Assembly (NCBI GenBank): GCA_910575615.1
Contig: CAJTEX010000014.1
Coordinates: 1 to 64,000 of the forward strand
Length of the DNA: 64,000 nucleotides
From: Bacteroidales bacterium
Lineage (GTDB): Bacteria; Bacteroidota; Bacteroidia; Bacteroidales; Muribaculaceae
Direction: 5' to 3'
Shown here: positions 34,812 to 43,215 of the stretch, one piece after another
How the letters are laid out: every line of letters begins with the position of its first letter
How positions within the stretch are numbered: the first letter of the stretch is position 1
Made by a program: the position numbers and the translations under genes
Notes under the pieces: model-generated
Told to the model about the DNA's origin: nothing
What the model saw: only the letters and a program-made list of their open reading frames with translations
Databases searched by the model: none

Positions 34812-35990
34812 ATGAATGTTCAAGGAATAAAAAGCGGCTATGCCTTCTCTCGGAATCCGATTATCTTACGGGAATCGTTTCCGATTGACAACCCGAACAA
34901 AATCCCGGACGGAAGGTGTGAAATAATCTATGCCGGCACCACAATTTACGAAGGGCGGTTCTCGCCCCCGTTGTCTATGAATGTCGCGGAAATTGCGGAC
35001 GCTTTTGTTACGTTTTTCAACGAGCCGCCGGAAGGCAATATTTCGCCGATATGGCAGATTGAGGACACCGGAGATATGTGCGACCGTGAATTGTCGTGCT
35101 TATTTGAATTTGACGGTTACGAGGCAGAATATAACTGCATAGTGATACCGGGAGGAATATCCCGGCAGAATTTCAAACGCCTTCTGCAACTCAACAAGGA
35201 TATTTTTCAGGAACGTTTCTTCAATCCCAAAGGCAATTTTTTCCTGACGACGCGGACAGCCTCATGGCGCATTGTGATGAAGGAAACGGAACTTTATCCG
35301 CTTTACTTTTTTCCTCGCCGAACCGGCGACCTTATAAGGATAGTTGAGCGCACAAACGGTTCGATATATGAGAATGACAGTTTTGACGAAGGGGTGGCCG
35401 TCCTCGACGTGGCGGCTCTCCGGCGATATTTCGCGGAACAAGAACAGGTGCTTTCGTCAGTGTTCGACGTGTACTATAATTCCAATTTTTCGTGTCGTAT
35501 CGTGGTGGAGCGTTGCGACCCTACACGGGAACGCTACCGCCTGAAGTTCCGCAATTCCCTCGGAGTGTTCGAGATAATCGAACTTACCGGGGAACTCTCT
35601 ATAACGCCGGAATATACCGACGCGGACGAATCGCAGTTCAAACGGTACGACACAAGAACGACGGAGTTTTTCACCGACCGTGAAAGAGTGGAACGCAAGC
35701 AGTCTATAAGCGTCGAGACAGGAGTGAAACGCCCGGACGAAATACGGTTCTTAATGGATATGTTAGGCAGCGAGGAAGTCTATTTGCTCGACCTGACACC
35801 GCTACCGATAAAGGTTATCCCATCGGTGGAGGAACTGACTTACCGCCCGCGCCCGGAATCGCCGCAGAAGTTTACCGTAAAACTCGAAATATCATCTTCC
35901 GAAGAAAACATCATGCAGGATATTATCGACGGAAGCGAGAACCGCAAACCGCGCATATTCTCGAAACAGTTCAGCAAACAGTTTAATTAA
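34812..35990 (+). CDS. Tail/baseplate protein
   Basis: A 392-residue beta-rich protein between the linker protein and the receptor-binding protein. It opens with VQGIKSGYAFSRNPIILRES and has repeated strand-turn units (ECIYAG-like turns, YRLKFRNSLGVFEIIELTGE). It probably forms part of the baseplate or the adaptor holding the large fibre that starts 7 bp downstream. No recognised family. Confidence 0.5.
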   Translation: MNVQGIKSGYAFSRNPIILRESFPIDNPNKIPDGRCEIIYAGTTIYEGRFSPPLSMNVAEIADAFVTFFNEPPEGNISPIWQIEDTGDMCDRELSCLFEFDGYEAEYNCIVIPGGISRQNFKRLLQLNKDIFQERFFNPKGNFFLTTRTASWRIVMKETELYPLYFFPRRTGDLIRIVERTNGSIYENDSFDEGVAVLDVAALRRYFAEQEQVLSSVFDVYYNSNFSCRIVVERCDPTRERYRLKFRNSLGVFEIIELTGELSITPEYTDADESQFKRYDTRTTEFFTDRERVERKQSISVETGVKRPDEIRFLMDMLGSEEVYLLDLTPLPIKVIPSVEELTYRPRPESPQKFTVKLEISSSEENIMQDIIDGSENRKPRIFSKQFSKQFN

Positions 35991-35997
35991 GGATAAA

Positions 35998-38900
35998 ATG
36001 GCAGATACCACACAAAATTTCATAGATAGCCTTATTCTGACTATCCAGAACGCCGAAGACCCGGAAAGCGTTACCAACGAAATGGTGGCCGCCGTGTTCG
36101 ATTTCCTCAATAAAGGTTACAAGAATCTTTTAACGAACAATTCGGCAGTAGCGACCGAGAAAGCCGAGCGGCAGGCCGCCGACGCGGCTTTGCAACGTAC
36201 TATTGACACGGTGCAGCTTGCAATAGCGGCAGTAAGAAACACCGCCAACGCGGCAGACGCAAAATCCAAATCCAACGAGGCGGCAATCAACACTCTTTTA
36301 GGGAAGAACGCGACCGCCGCAATCGAAAGTTTCAACGAGGTAATAGCCTTCCTTAGTGGAATCAAGGACAATGAAAGCCTCGTCAGTCTTTTGGACGCGA
36401 TACGTCAGAGGCTTGATGACTTTGACAGGGAGGTGGAGCGTCTGAATTCCATTGATGAAAGCCACGATGACCGAATTTCGGTTGTCGAAGAACTTAACAC
36501 CGCTATTCACGTCGTTGACACACTCGACCTTGATACCACGACAGATACCGGGATATATTACTATAACCCCGCCACAGTGCTTATGGGAAGCACCCGAAAT
36601 ATCCTTATTGTCAAAAGTATGCCGGGCCAACGCCTTGCCGGAGGGGGGCAGTCGCTGAAAATAGCACAATATCTGTTCGATTCCGACGGACTGCAATACC
36701 GAACGGGAGCATTTTCCGGCAGACCGGGGGCCTCAATCGTGTGGGAAGATTGGCAGGGTGTCGGACAAAAAGGAGCCGGCAACCTTATCAACATAACGGA
36801 ACTTGTGCCACCCCAAAACGGATTCTACGACCTTCAGAGCGCAATCGAAGCGGTTCCGGCAACACATCGCGCACTCGGACGCTGGATTACTTACCGCCTC
36901 GGCACAGGCGAGTGGGAAACCAAACAGTTCAAAGGCTCGACGCTGACACAGTGGGAAACCGCGTCAGCATGGGAGGACACCGGCGGGAAGGGTACCATTA
37001 CTGGGATTAAACTCAATAACCAGACTGTCGCCCCGGACGCTGACGGTGTTGTTAATATAACCGTTGACGAGGTGGAAATCGACGAAACCCTCAATGCGCA
37101 ATCGACAAACCCGGTACAGAACAATGTAATAACGCAGAAAATCGCGGAACTGGAAGCAAAGACCGTCGCCGACCTTGACATTTCATTGAACGAGGACGAG
37201 ACGGAAGCACATATCGCCATACTAAACAGCAGCCGCGTTGAAATCGCCGGGGGTGATATTCCCGTAGGGAAAGGTGGAGGCGGAAGTGAACAGGGCCAAT
37301 CCGCAAAAATCGTGCTTTCCGCCTCGGTAGACAACCCGGTTATTCGTGAGGGCAGCCCGGTAATGCTTTCCTACTTTTTCGACCACCAATATCTCGGAGG
37401 CGACCAGAACGGAGAATCCACCGGCCAACGCGCCACGATTGAAATTACCGTAAAGAACGGAGCAGTTACGACGTTCTCGACGGTACTCAATGACGTGGCA
37501 CGGGGTTCTTATGACCTTGACATTACCGGGTATGTCAGGAGTGGGAAAACCGACATTACGGTAAAAGCCACCGTTATAGACCCGGAGACTGGGGCAACTC
37601 GCTCCCGTCAGGCCGTGGCCGGTGTGGAGGCGAAAACACTGGCTCTTTCAAGCGCGTACAATCTGGCAAACTCTATCGCCGGAGGCGGTTACGGCCCTGA
37701 TGAAACCGTTACCATACCTTTCACCGTATCGGGTTCAGGCTCAAAGACCATAACGCTATATCTTGACGGACAGGAATACAAGTCTACCGTGGTAACCAAG
37801 TCAGGCAAGACAAACGGCAGCTTTTCAGTGCCGATGTCTGGACTGACACTCGGCTGCCACAACGTCCAGATGGTTGCCACACTCGAAGCCTCGGAAACCC
37901 TCACCCTTGTTTCGGAATCGGTATATATCGACCTTCTGAAGAAGGACGCGGCCGGACGTGTGTCTGCTCCTTTCATAGGCACGATGATAATCTTCCCCGA
38001 CGGAAGGATTTTCGAGGGTTCGGACTATCTTACGCCGACGCTTGAAGTAGGACAGTTTGAACGCCTTGATTTTGATTTCGTTGTTTATGACCCCGAAATT
38101 ACTCCGGCGGAAATGACCGTATATCATAACGGAATAGTCTCGCAGCGCGTGTCGCCGCCCCGTTCGGTGCAGAAATACACCAACCGTTTCACACAATCGG
38201 GAACGGAGGCGATGAAGTTCAAGACCGGGGAAACAGAATATATCTTCAATATCGAGGTGGTGGAATCTTCTATCAATCTGGTGGAAGTTACCGACAATCT
38301 CCGCGTCAAGCTGTCGGCCGCCGGGCGAAGCAACTCCGAAGCCGAGACCGACCGGGCAAAGTGGGAGTTTAAGGGTATAACTACGGACTTCCACGGTTTT
38401 GACTGGAACAAGAACGGATGGACAGGCGACGCGCTACTTCTCACCAACGGTGCGAATATCGTAATAAACGATACTCCGTTTGTAACTGACGCGACCGCTA
38501 CCGGCTTCACTATCGAGGCGGAGCTGATGTGTTCCAACGTAGCCGACCGCGAAGGTGTGGTAATGGAGTGTATGGCCGACGGTGTAGGTTTCCAGATGAC
38601 GGCCGAACAGGCTAAAATCGTGGTGTCGGGAGGGCAGGAACTTGAAACAAAGTTTGCCCCGGACGTGCCTATAAAAGTGGCGTTTGTGGTGGAAGGCAAG
38701 GCGGAAAACCGGCTTTTACAACTCTATGTGAACGGAATCCGAGACCGCTCCCTTCAGTATCAGGCCGCCGCGTCTCTCATTCAGATGAACCCGGCGAAAA
38801 TCAAAGTCAGTGGCGACGCGGCAGACGTTGAATTGCGGAATGTCCGCATTTACTCTCGCGCCCTGTCCGATGATGAAATATTGTCGAATTATATGATTGA

Positions 38901-41900
38901 CCGCACCACGGCCGACGAAATGGTGTTGTTGTTTCAGAAAAACGACATTCTCGACGATGAAACCGACGAGGTGAGCATCGACAAGTTACGCGCACAGGGT
39001 AAAAGCGTAATGCGCATTGTCGGAGACGTTGACCTCGTTAATCAGACCAATAACAAGAAATTCGAGGTTCCCGTCGATGTCTACTTTTATTCGCAGTATG
39101 GCAAGGAATATGATTTTGTCGCCCGTAAAATCGGCCTTCGCATACAGGGAACATCTTCGACTACCTACCCACGTAAGAATTACCGCCTCTATTTCTTCCG
39201 TTCGGAACAGTACGGAACGACGCTGGAAGTGAACGGTGTAAACGTGCCTTCTCTGGAATACTCGTTCAAGCCGGGGGCGCGCCCTGTATCAATCTTCTGT
39301 CTGAAGGCCGATTTTTCGGATTCTTCCAGCACCCACAACACCGGCGGTGTCAGAATCGTTAACGACGTGTTCCGCCGTTGTGGCTGGCTCACACCGCCGC
39401 AAGCTGCATACAAGGGAGATTATGATGTCCGTATAGGTGTAGACGGATTCCCGATAAATCTTTTCTACGACAACGACGGTTCCGGCGTCGCCAAGTTCCT
39501 CGGAAAATACAATTTCAACAACGAGAAGGCGGATTCCGCAATTGTCTACGGATTCGAGGGTATCGAGGGATTCAACGACGCGGCGACGCTCAACGGACAG
39601 CGTAACAAATGTATCTGTCTGGAGTTCCTGAACAACTCGGCCGCGCTCTGCCTGTTCGGTACTGCCTCGATGTCGAATTTCGATGATGAACTGGAATTCC
39701 GCTTCAAGGCCGACACCAAGTGGGCCGACGCTCATGCGGACGACAAGGCCGCAGTGATTCGCCTCTGGCAGTGGATTCAGGACTGCAAGGGCAAGCCATC
39801 GAAGTTCCTTTCTGAATACCGGGATTATTTCCTTAATGATTCGCCGTTCGCATGGTATATCATTACGGACTACTTCATGGCCGTGGATAACCGTGCCAAA
39901 AATATGATGTTGGTAACGTGGGACGGTATTCACTGGATGTTCATACCCTACGACATGGACACTCTGCTTGGTGAGCGAAACGATTCTTACCTGAAGTTCG
40001 ACTATATGATAACTTTCGATTCTTTCGATGAATCCCAGGGAGCCTATTGTTTCGCCGGCCATGATTCGGAACTGTGGAAACTGGTACGCGCTTGCCCCGA
40101 AAAACTCGCCGAGGCAGCCAAGACCATACGCGCCAATATGTCAACGGAATACGTCTTAAAGGTATTCAACGAGGAAATGATGGGCGCATGGGCCGAACGT
40201 ATCTACAACAAGGACGGGGAATATAAATACATTCTTCCACTGCTTGAACAGGGCAAGGACTATCTTTTTGCCCTTCAGGGTTCGCGCTATGCGCACCGAA
40301 CCTATACCATTGTCAACCGCTTCAACCTTTTGGATTCGGAGTATTGCGCTGGAACTTACCGCGATGACGCTTTTCCCATCTATCTGTCTTATAACTTCGC
40401 GGCCAATCCTCGCGCCCTCACAATCACCGCAGCCGAGCGGTTCTGTTTCGGTTACGGAATGACTAACGGCGACCCGACGGTTCACGGCCTACGCGCCGAG
40501 AATCCGGGCGATACGGTAGAACTGACATTCCGGCAGAATCTTATCGTAAACGACCCTCAGAATGTTTACGGGGCTTCAAGAATCCGGGGGCTGGACCTTA
40601 CGAAGATAAGCCACGCAATCGTCGGGACACTCAACCTTAACAAGTGTATCCGGCTTACCGACCTTAACGCCTCATGTGCTGACGGACAAACCACGCTGAC
40701 CGGCCTTGTTGTGGATTCGTGCCGAAATCTCCAGCGTATCAATGTCAACGGCCTGAACGGATTGTTGTCGCTCAATCTTTCCGAAAACAAGAAACTCGAC
40801 ACTTTCGACGGAGCAGACACGAAGCTCACCAATGTTATTTTCGCACAGGGCGGAAAACTCGCCACTGCGAAACTTCCGGCGACGCTCCAGACGCTTGAAC
40901 TCCGATACCTTCAGAGCCTCGCGCCTTCCGGCTTGCAGATTCCGGCAAACGTGGCTGTCAACCGCCTTGTGGTTGACAACTGCCCGCAGCTCGACTGGCG
41001 CGACATACTGAAGAAATGCCCGACTACGACCTATCTACGTGTTACCGGCATAAACGAGAGCGGACGCGGCGAACTGCTCCGGCAGTTCCTTACGATGAAA
41101 GGCGTCGATGAAAACGGAAATACCGTCAACACTTGCCGCCTTGTCGGTACTTACCAACTTACAAAGTATCTCCCAGAATCAGAGTATAACGAGTTAAAGG
41201 CGCATTTCCCGGAACTCAACATTTTGCAGCCGGAATGGACGGTTATCAAGTACGACGAAACGGTTGCAGACAGTAAGAACATTTCCAATCTCGACAATGA
41301 AACCGGCTACGACTACGATAACGAGTTTCAACCGTCGGCCCATATCGCCGCGATTCTCGCCAAACGCCACCGCGTCATGGCCAAGTACACGGCGCAGGGT
41401 GAAATGACCGTCTGCCCGCTTGATGATTCGGACAGCCGTAAATACCACGACGGTACAGAGGCCAACCTTCAGGGATTCGCCCACCCGACAAAGGCGGACG
41501 AAGGCGACGTTATGATGTACGAGCCAGACCGTTGGTGCAAGGGCATTGATGATTTTATAAACCGTTGCCATTATGACTGTTTCAGTTCGCTGAAAAAAGT
41601 TACCACCCCCGAAGGTGTGAAACTCTACCCGGAGGATATGCAACTTATCGACCGTTCGGCTTGTCGTGTCGCTTCCACATACGCCACGTTGGACGAAAGC
41701 ATTACGGTTTATGATGATTACCGGGTGTTTATTGCCCCGGTAGCCGGTTACAGGCAGGTGAGGTGGCCGGCTGTCAATTCTTCGGTTTACGGTGCTGTTT
41801 TCCTTGACGCAGCCAATAATATTGTAGGCCGTGCCGCAGCCAACTCCGGGCGAATGACCGAAAGCAGCTACTTGTTTACCTCCGTTCCGGCTAAGGCTGA

Positions 41901-42789
41901 AAAAATCGCTTTCACCTGTCTTCGCGAAGGGTCTTTCTCATTCGTGTGGCTCACCACCTCCGACCAGATAGACGCTATCGAGCCTGACGCATGGAATACC
42001 GGGGAATATCTCTGTGGTGTGAATAAAGCATACTACGGCAATTTGCAGATTCGCAGTATCAACGGAGTGGCCCCAACTTGCAGCGTATCACAGGCGCAAT
42101 TCGCCGATTATTGCCGCAAACGTGGCGAAGGGTTCACTCTGATAACCTATGCCATGCACCGCGACATCGCCCGGCTTTTCTTTGCCACATACGGCAACCG
42201 CGACAGTTCCGACGTATGCGGATATGGCTCCGGCTCAAACACCACTCCGACGGGTAAGACCGATTTCCTCGGAATGAAAGATACTATCAAACTACCGACG
42301 GCGACACTCGGAGCTGCCGGAGGCTGGTATTACGACGACACCAACACATTAAGAAATGCCACCTCAATAAATGCCCTCGGATATGAAAACCTTTGGGGCA
42401 ATGTGTCAGAATGGATGGAGGGCTTCAGTTCCGATTACTGGGTCTGCACCCTTAAAGACCAGGGAGACCGCAAAGTCAAGAGCGCGACCATCTCCGATTC
42501 ATGGATTACCGAACTTCATAACGGGCGATTCATGGACGTGGTGCCTGTGCTTGTCGGGGCTACCGAGACAACTCATTACGGGGATAAATTCTGGGGACAG
42601 AACTCGCCGGCCCGTGTCGGGTTGCGTTCCGGCAACTACGCCTACTCGTACAGCGGTGTTTCGTACATGTTCGCGAACTTCGATTCATCGAGCACGAGCG
42701 CGTGGTACGGGTCGCGCCTTGCCTTCATTGGTAAAATCGTCTATACGTTAAACGTCGCGACCTTCTTGGAGGCCGAGGCCATCGGTTAA
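35998..42789 (+). CDS. Giant receptor-binding tail protein, target of the DGR
   Basis: A 2263-residue protein. Residues about 50-170 are helical/coiled (ALQRTIDTVQLAIAAVRNTA), followed by beta-rich Ig-like regions to about 680. A LamG/concanavalin-like domain lies near 790-1000. About 1000-1430 resembles CotH-type kinase-fold proteins (IGLRIQGTSSTTYPRKNYRL; WMFIPYDMDTLLGERNDS). A leucine-rich, LRR-like stretch is near 1560-1680. From about 2000 on is a C-type-lectin/formylglycine-enzyme-like fold (NALGYENLWGNVSEWMEGFS), the usual DGR-diversified scaffold. The variable repeat encodes residues 2204-2242, where eight Asn codons of the template have become Tyr, Phe or Ser. It should bind a variable host surface receptor. 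CotH-like catalytic function is unproven. Confidence 0.9.
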   Translation: MADTTQNFIDSLILTIQNAEDPESVTNEMVAAVFDFLNKGYKNLLTNNSAVATEKAERQAADAALQRTIDTVQLAIAAVRNTANAADAKSKSNEAAINTLLGKNATAAIESFNEVIAFLSGIKDNESLVSLLDAIRQRLDDFDREVERLNSIDESHDDRISVVEELNTAIHVVDTLDLDTTTDTGIYYYNPATVLMGSTRNILIVKSMPGQRLAGGGQSLKIAQYLFDSDGLQYRTGAFSGRPGASIVWEDWQGVGQKGAGNLINITELVPPQNGFYDLQSAIEAVPATHRALGRWITYRLGTGEWETKQFKGSTLTQWETASAWEDTGGKGTITGIKLNNQTVAPDADGVVNITVDEVEIDETLNAQSTNPVQNNVITQKIAELEAKTVADLDISLNEDETEAHIAILNSSRVEIAGGDIPVGKGGGGSEQGQSAKIVLSASVDNPVIREGSPVMLSYFFDHQYLGGDQNGESTGQRATIEITVKNGAVTTFSTVLNDVARGSYDLDITGYVRSGKTDITVKATVIDPETGATRSRQAVAGVEAKTLALSSAYNLANSIAGGGYGPDETVTIPFTVSGSGSKTITLYLDGQEYKSTVVTKSGKTNGSFSVPMSGLTLGCHNVQMVATLEASETLTLVSESVYIDLLKKDAAGRVSAPFIGTMIIFPDGRIFEGSDYLTPTLEVGQFERLDFDFVVYDPEITPAEMTVYHNGIVSQRVSPPRSVQKYTNRFTQSGTEAMKFKTGETEYIFNIEVVESSINLVEVTDNLRVKLSAAGRSNSEAETDRAKWEFKGITTDFHGFDWNKNGWTGDALLLTNGANIVINDTPFVTDATATGFTIEAELMCSNVADREGVVMECMADGVGFQMTAEQAKIVVSGGQELETKFAPDVPIKVAFVVEGKAENRLLQLYVNGIRDRSLQYQAAASLIQMNPAKIKVSGDAADVELRNVRIYSRALSDDEILSNYMIDRTTADEMVLLFQKNDILDDETDEVSIDKLRAQGKSVMRIVGDVDLVNQTNNKKFEVPVDVYFYSQYGKEYDFVARKIGLRIQGTSSTTYPRKNYRLYFFRSEQYGTTLEVNGVNVPSLEYSFKPGARPVSIFCLKADFSDSSSTHNTGGVRIVNDVFRRCGWLTPPQAAYKGDYDVRIGVDGFPINLFYDNDGSGVAKFLGKYNFNNEKADSAIVYGFEGIEGFNDAATLNGQRNKCICLEFLNNSAALCLFGTASMSNFDDELEFRFKADTKWADAHADDKAAVIRLWQWIQDCKGKPSKFLSEYRDYFLNDSPFAWYIITDYFMAVDNRAKNMMLVTWDGIHWMFIPYDMDTLLGERNDSYLKFDYMITFDSFDESQGAYCFAGHDSELWKLVRACPEKLAEAAKTIRANMSTEYVLKVFNEEMMGAWAERIYNKDGEYKYILPLLEQGKDYLFALQGSRYAHRTYTIVNRFNLLDSEYCAGTYRDDAFPIYLSYNFAANPRALTITAAERFCFGYGMTNGDPTVHGLRAENPGDTVELTFRQNLIVNDPQNVYGASRIRGLDLTKISHAIVGTLNLNKCIRLTDLNASCADGQTTLTGLVVDSCRNLQRINVNGLNGLLSLNLSENKKLDTFDGADTKLTNVIFAQGGKLATAKLPATLQTLELRYLQSLAPSGLQIPANVAVNRLVVDNCPQLDWRDILKKCPTTTYLRVTGINESGRGELLRQFLTMKGVDENGNTVNTCRLVGTYQLTKYLPESEYNELKAHFPELNILQPEWTVIKYDETVADSKNISNLDNETGYDYDNEFQPSAHIAAILAKRHRVMAKYTAQGEMTVCPLDDSDSRKYHDGTEANLQGFAHPTKADEGDVMMYEPDRWCKGIDDFINRCHYDCFSSLKKVTTPEGVKLYPEDMQLIDRSACRVASTYATLDESITVYDDYRVFIAPVAGYRQVRWPAVNSSVYGAVFLDAANNIVGRAAANSGRMTESSYLFTSVPAKAEKIAFTCLREGSFSFVWLTTSDQIDAIEPDAWNTGEYLCGVNKAYYGNLQIRSINGVAPTCSVSQAQFADYCRKRGEGFTLITYAMHRDIARLFFATYGNRDSSDVCGYGSGSNTTPTGKTDFLGMKDTIKLPTATLGAAGGWYYDDTNTLRNATSINALGYENLWGNVSEWMEGFSSDYWVCTLKDQGDRKVKSATISDSWITELHNGRFMDVVPVLVGATETTHYGDKFWGQNSPARVGLRSGNYAYSYSGVSYMFANFDSSSTSAWYGSRLAFIGKIVYTLNVATFLEAEAIG
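42606..42722 (+). repeat. DGR variable repeat (VR)
   Basis: These 117 bp inside the target gene align without gaps to the template at 42891-43007. Ten differences, all at template adenines: seven A-to-T (42637, 42643, 42649, 42670, 42671, 42679, 42680) and three A-to-G (42653, 42692, 42698). None of the roughly 91 non-adenine positions differ. This is the signature of adenine-specific mutagenic retrohoming. The invariant 3' run (about 42706-42722) is the likely initiation-of-homing site. Confidence 0.97.
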
Positions 42790-42890
42790 ACTTTACACTT
42801 ATCCGTATGCACGAAAAAGATTATATCGTTACACGCGGGCCAGGGCCTCCTCACACCGCATAAAGATAAAACGGCAGATTTCCCCAAACG

Positions 42891-43007
42891 GCCGGCCCGT
42901 GTCGGGTTGCGTTCCGGCAACAACGCCAACTCGAACAACGGTGTTTCGTACATGAACGCGAACAACGATTCATCGAACACGAACGCGTGGTACGGGTCGC
43001 GCCTTGC
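42891..43007 (+). repeat. DGR template repeat (TR)
   Basis: A 117-bp non-coding copy of the variable repeat, 285 bp downstream of it. It has about 26 adenines, mostly as AAC codons in the frame matching the target, which on A-mutagenesis give Tyr, Ser, Phe, Asp, His and others without stops. Identity to VR breaks off right after GCGCCTTGC at 43007, where the sequence changes from the VR-side homing site, as expected for TR. Confidence 0.97.
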
Positions 43008-43215
43008 ACTCATAAGCGTTAAGCCTGAAAAGATATTTTGCCCTCCGGCATGGCGACGTGTCGCCGGAGCCGTGGCAGGGGATTGAGCCGCAGCACAGCC
43101 GCCGACGTGCGGAACGCTGAAACATCACGCGCAGGGGTGGAGTTTAGTAGGGGCGGCGCAAGTCGTCGGCCGAAACACTCAGGCCCCGGAAAAATGAAGG
43201 CTAAAAATCAATAAA
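43008..43215 (+). ncRNA. 3' part of the DGR template RNA (spacer before the reverse transcriptase)
   Basis: No gene fits here. A strong hairpin is possible at 43043-43069: CTCCGGC pairs with GCCGGAG, competing with GGCGAC/GTCGCC (43052-43065). In characterised DGRs the RNA downstream of TR folds and binds the reverse transcriptase to prime cDNA synthesis. The position between TR and the enzyme fits that role; the fold here is my inference. Confidence 0.55.

Noticed and set aside
42606-43007. VR/TR pair as an ordinary gene duplication
   Set aside because: All ten differences fall on template adenines and a DGR-type reverse transcriptase follows; random divergence would hit other bases too.
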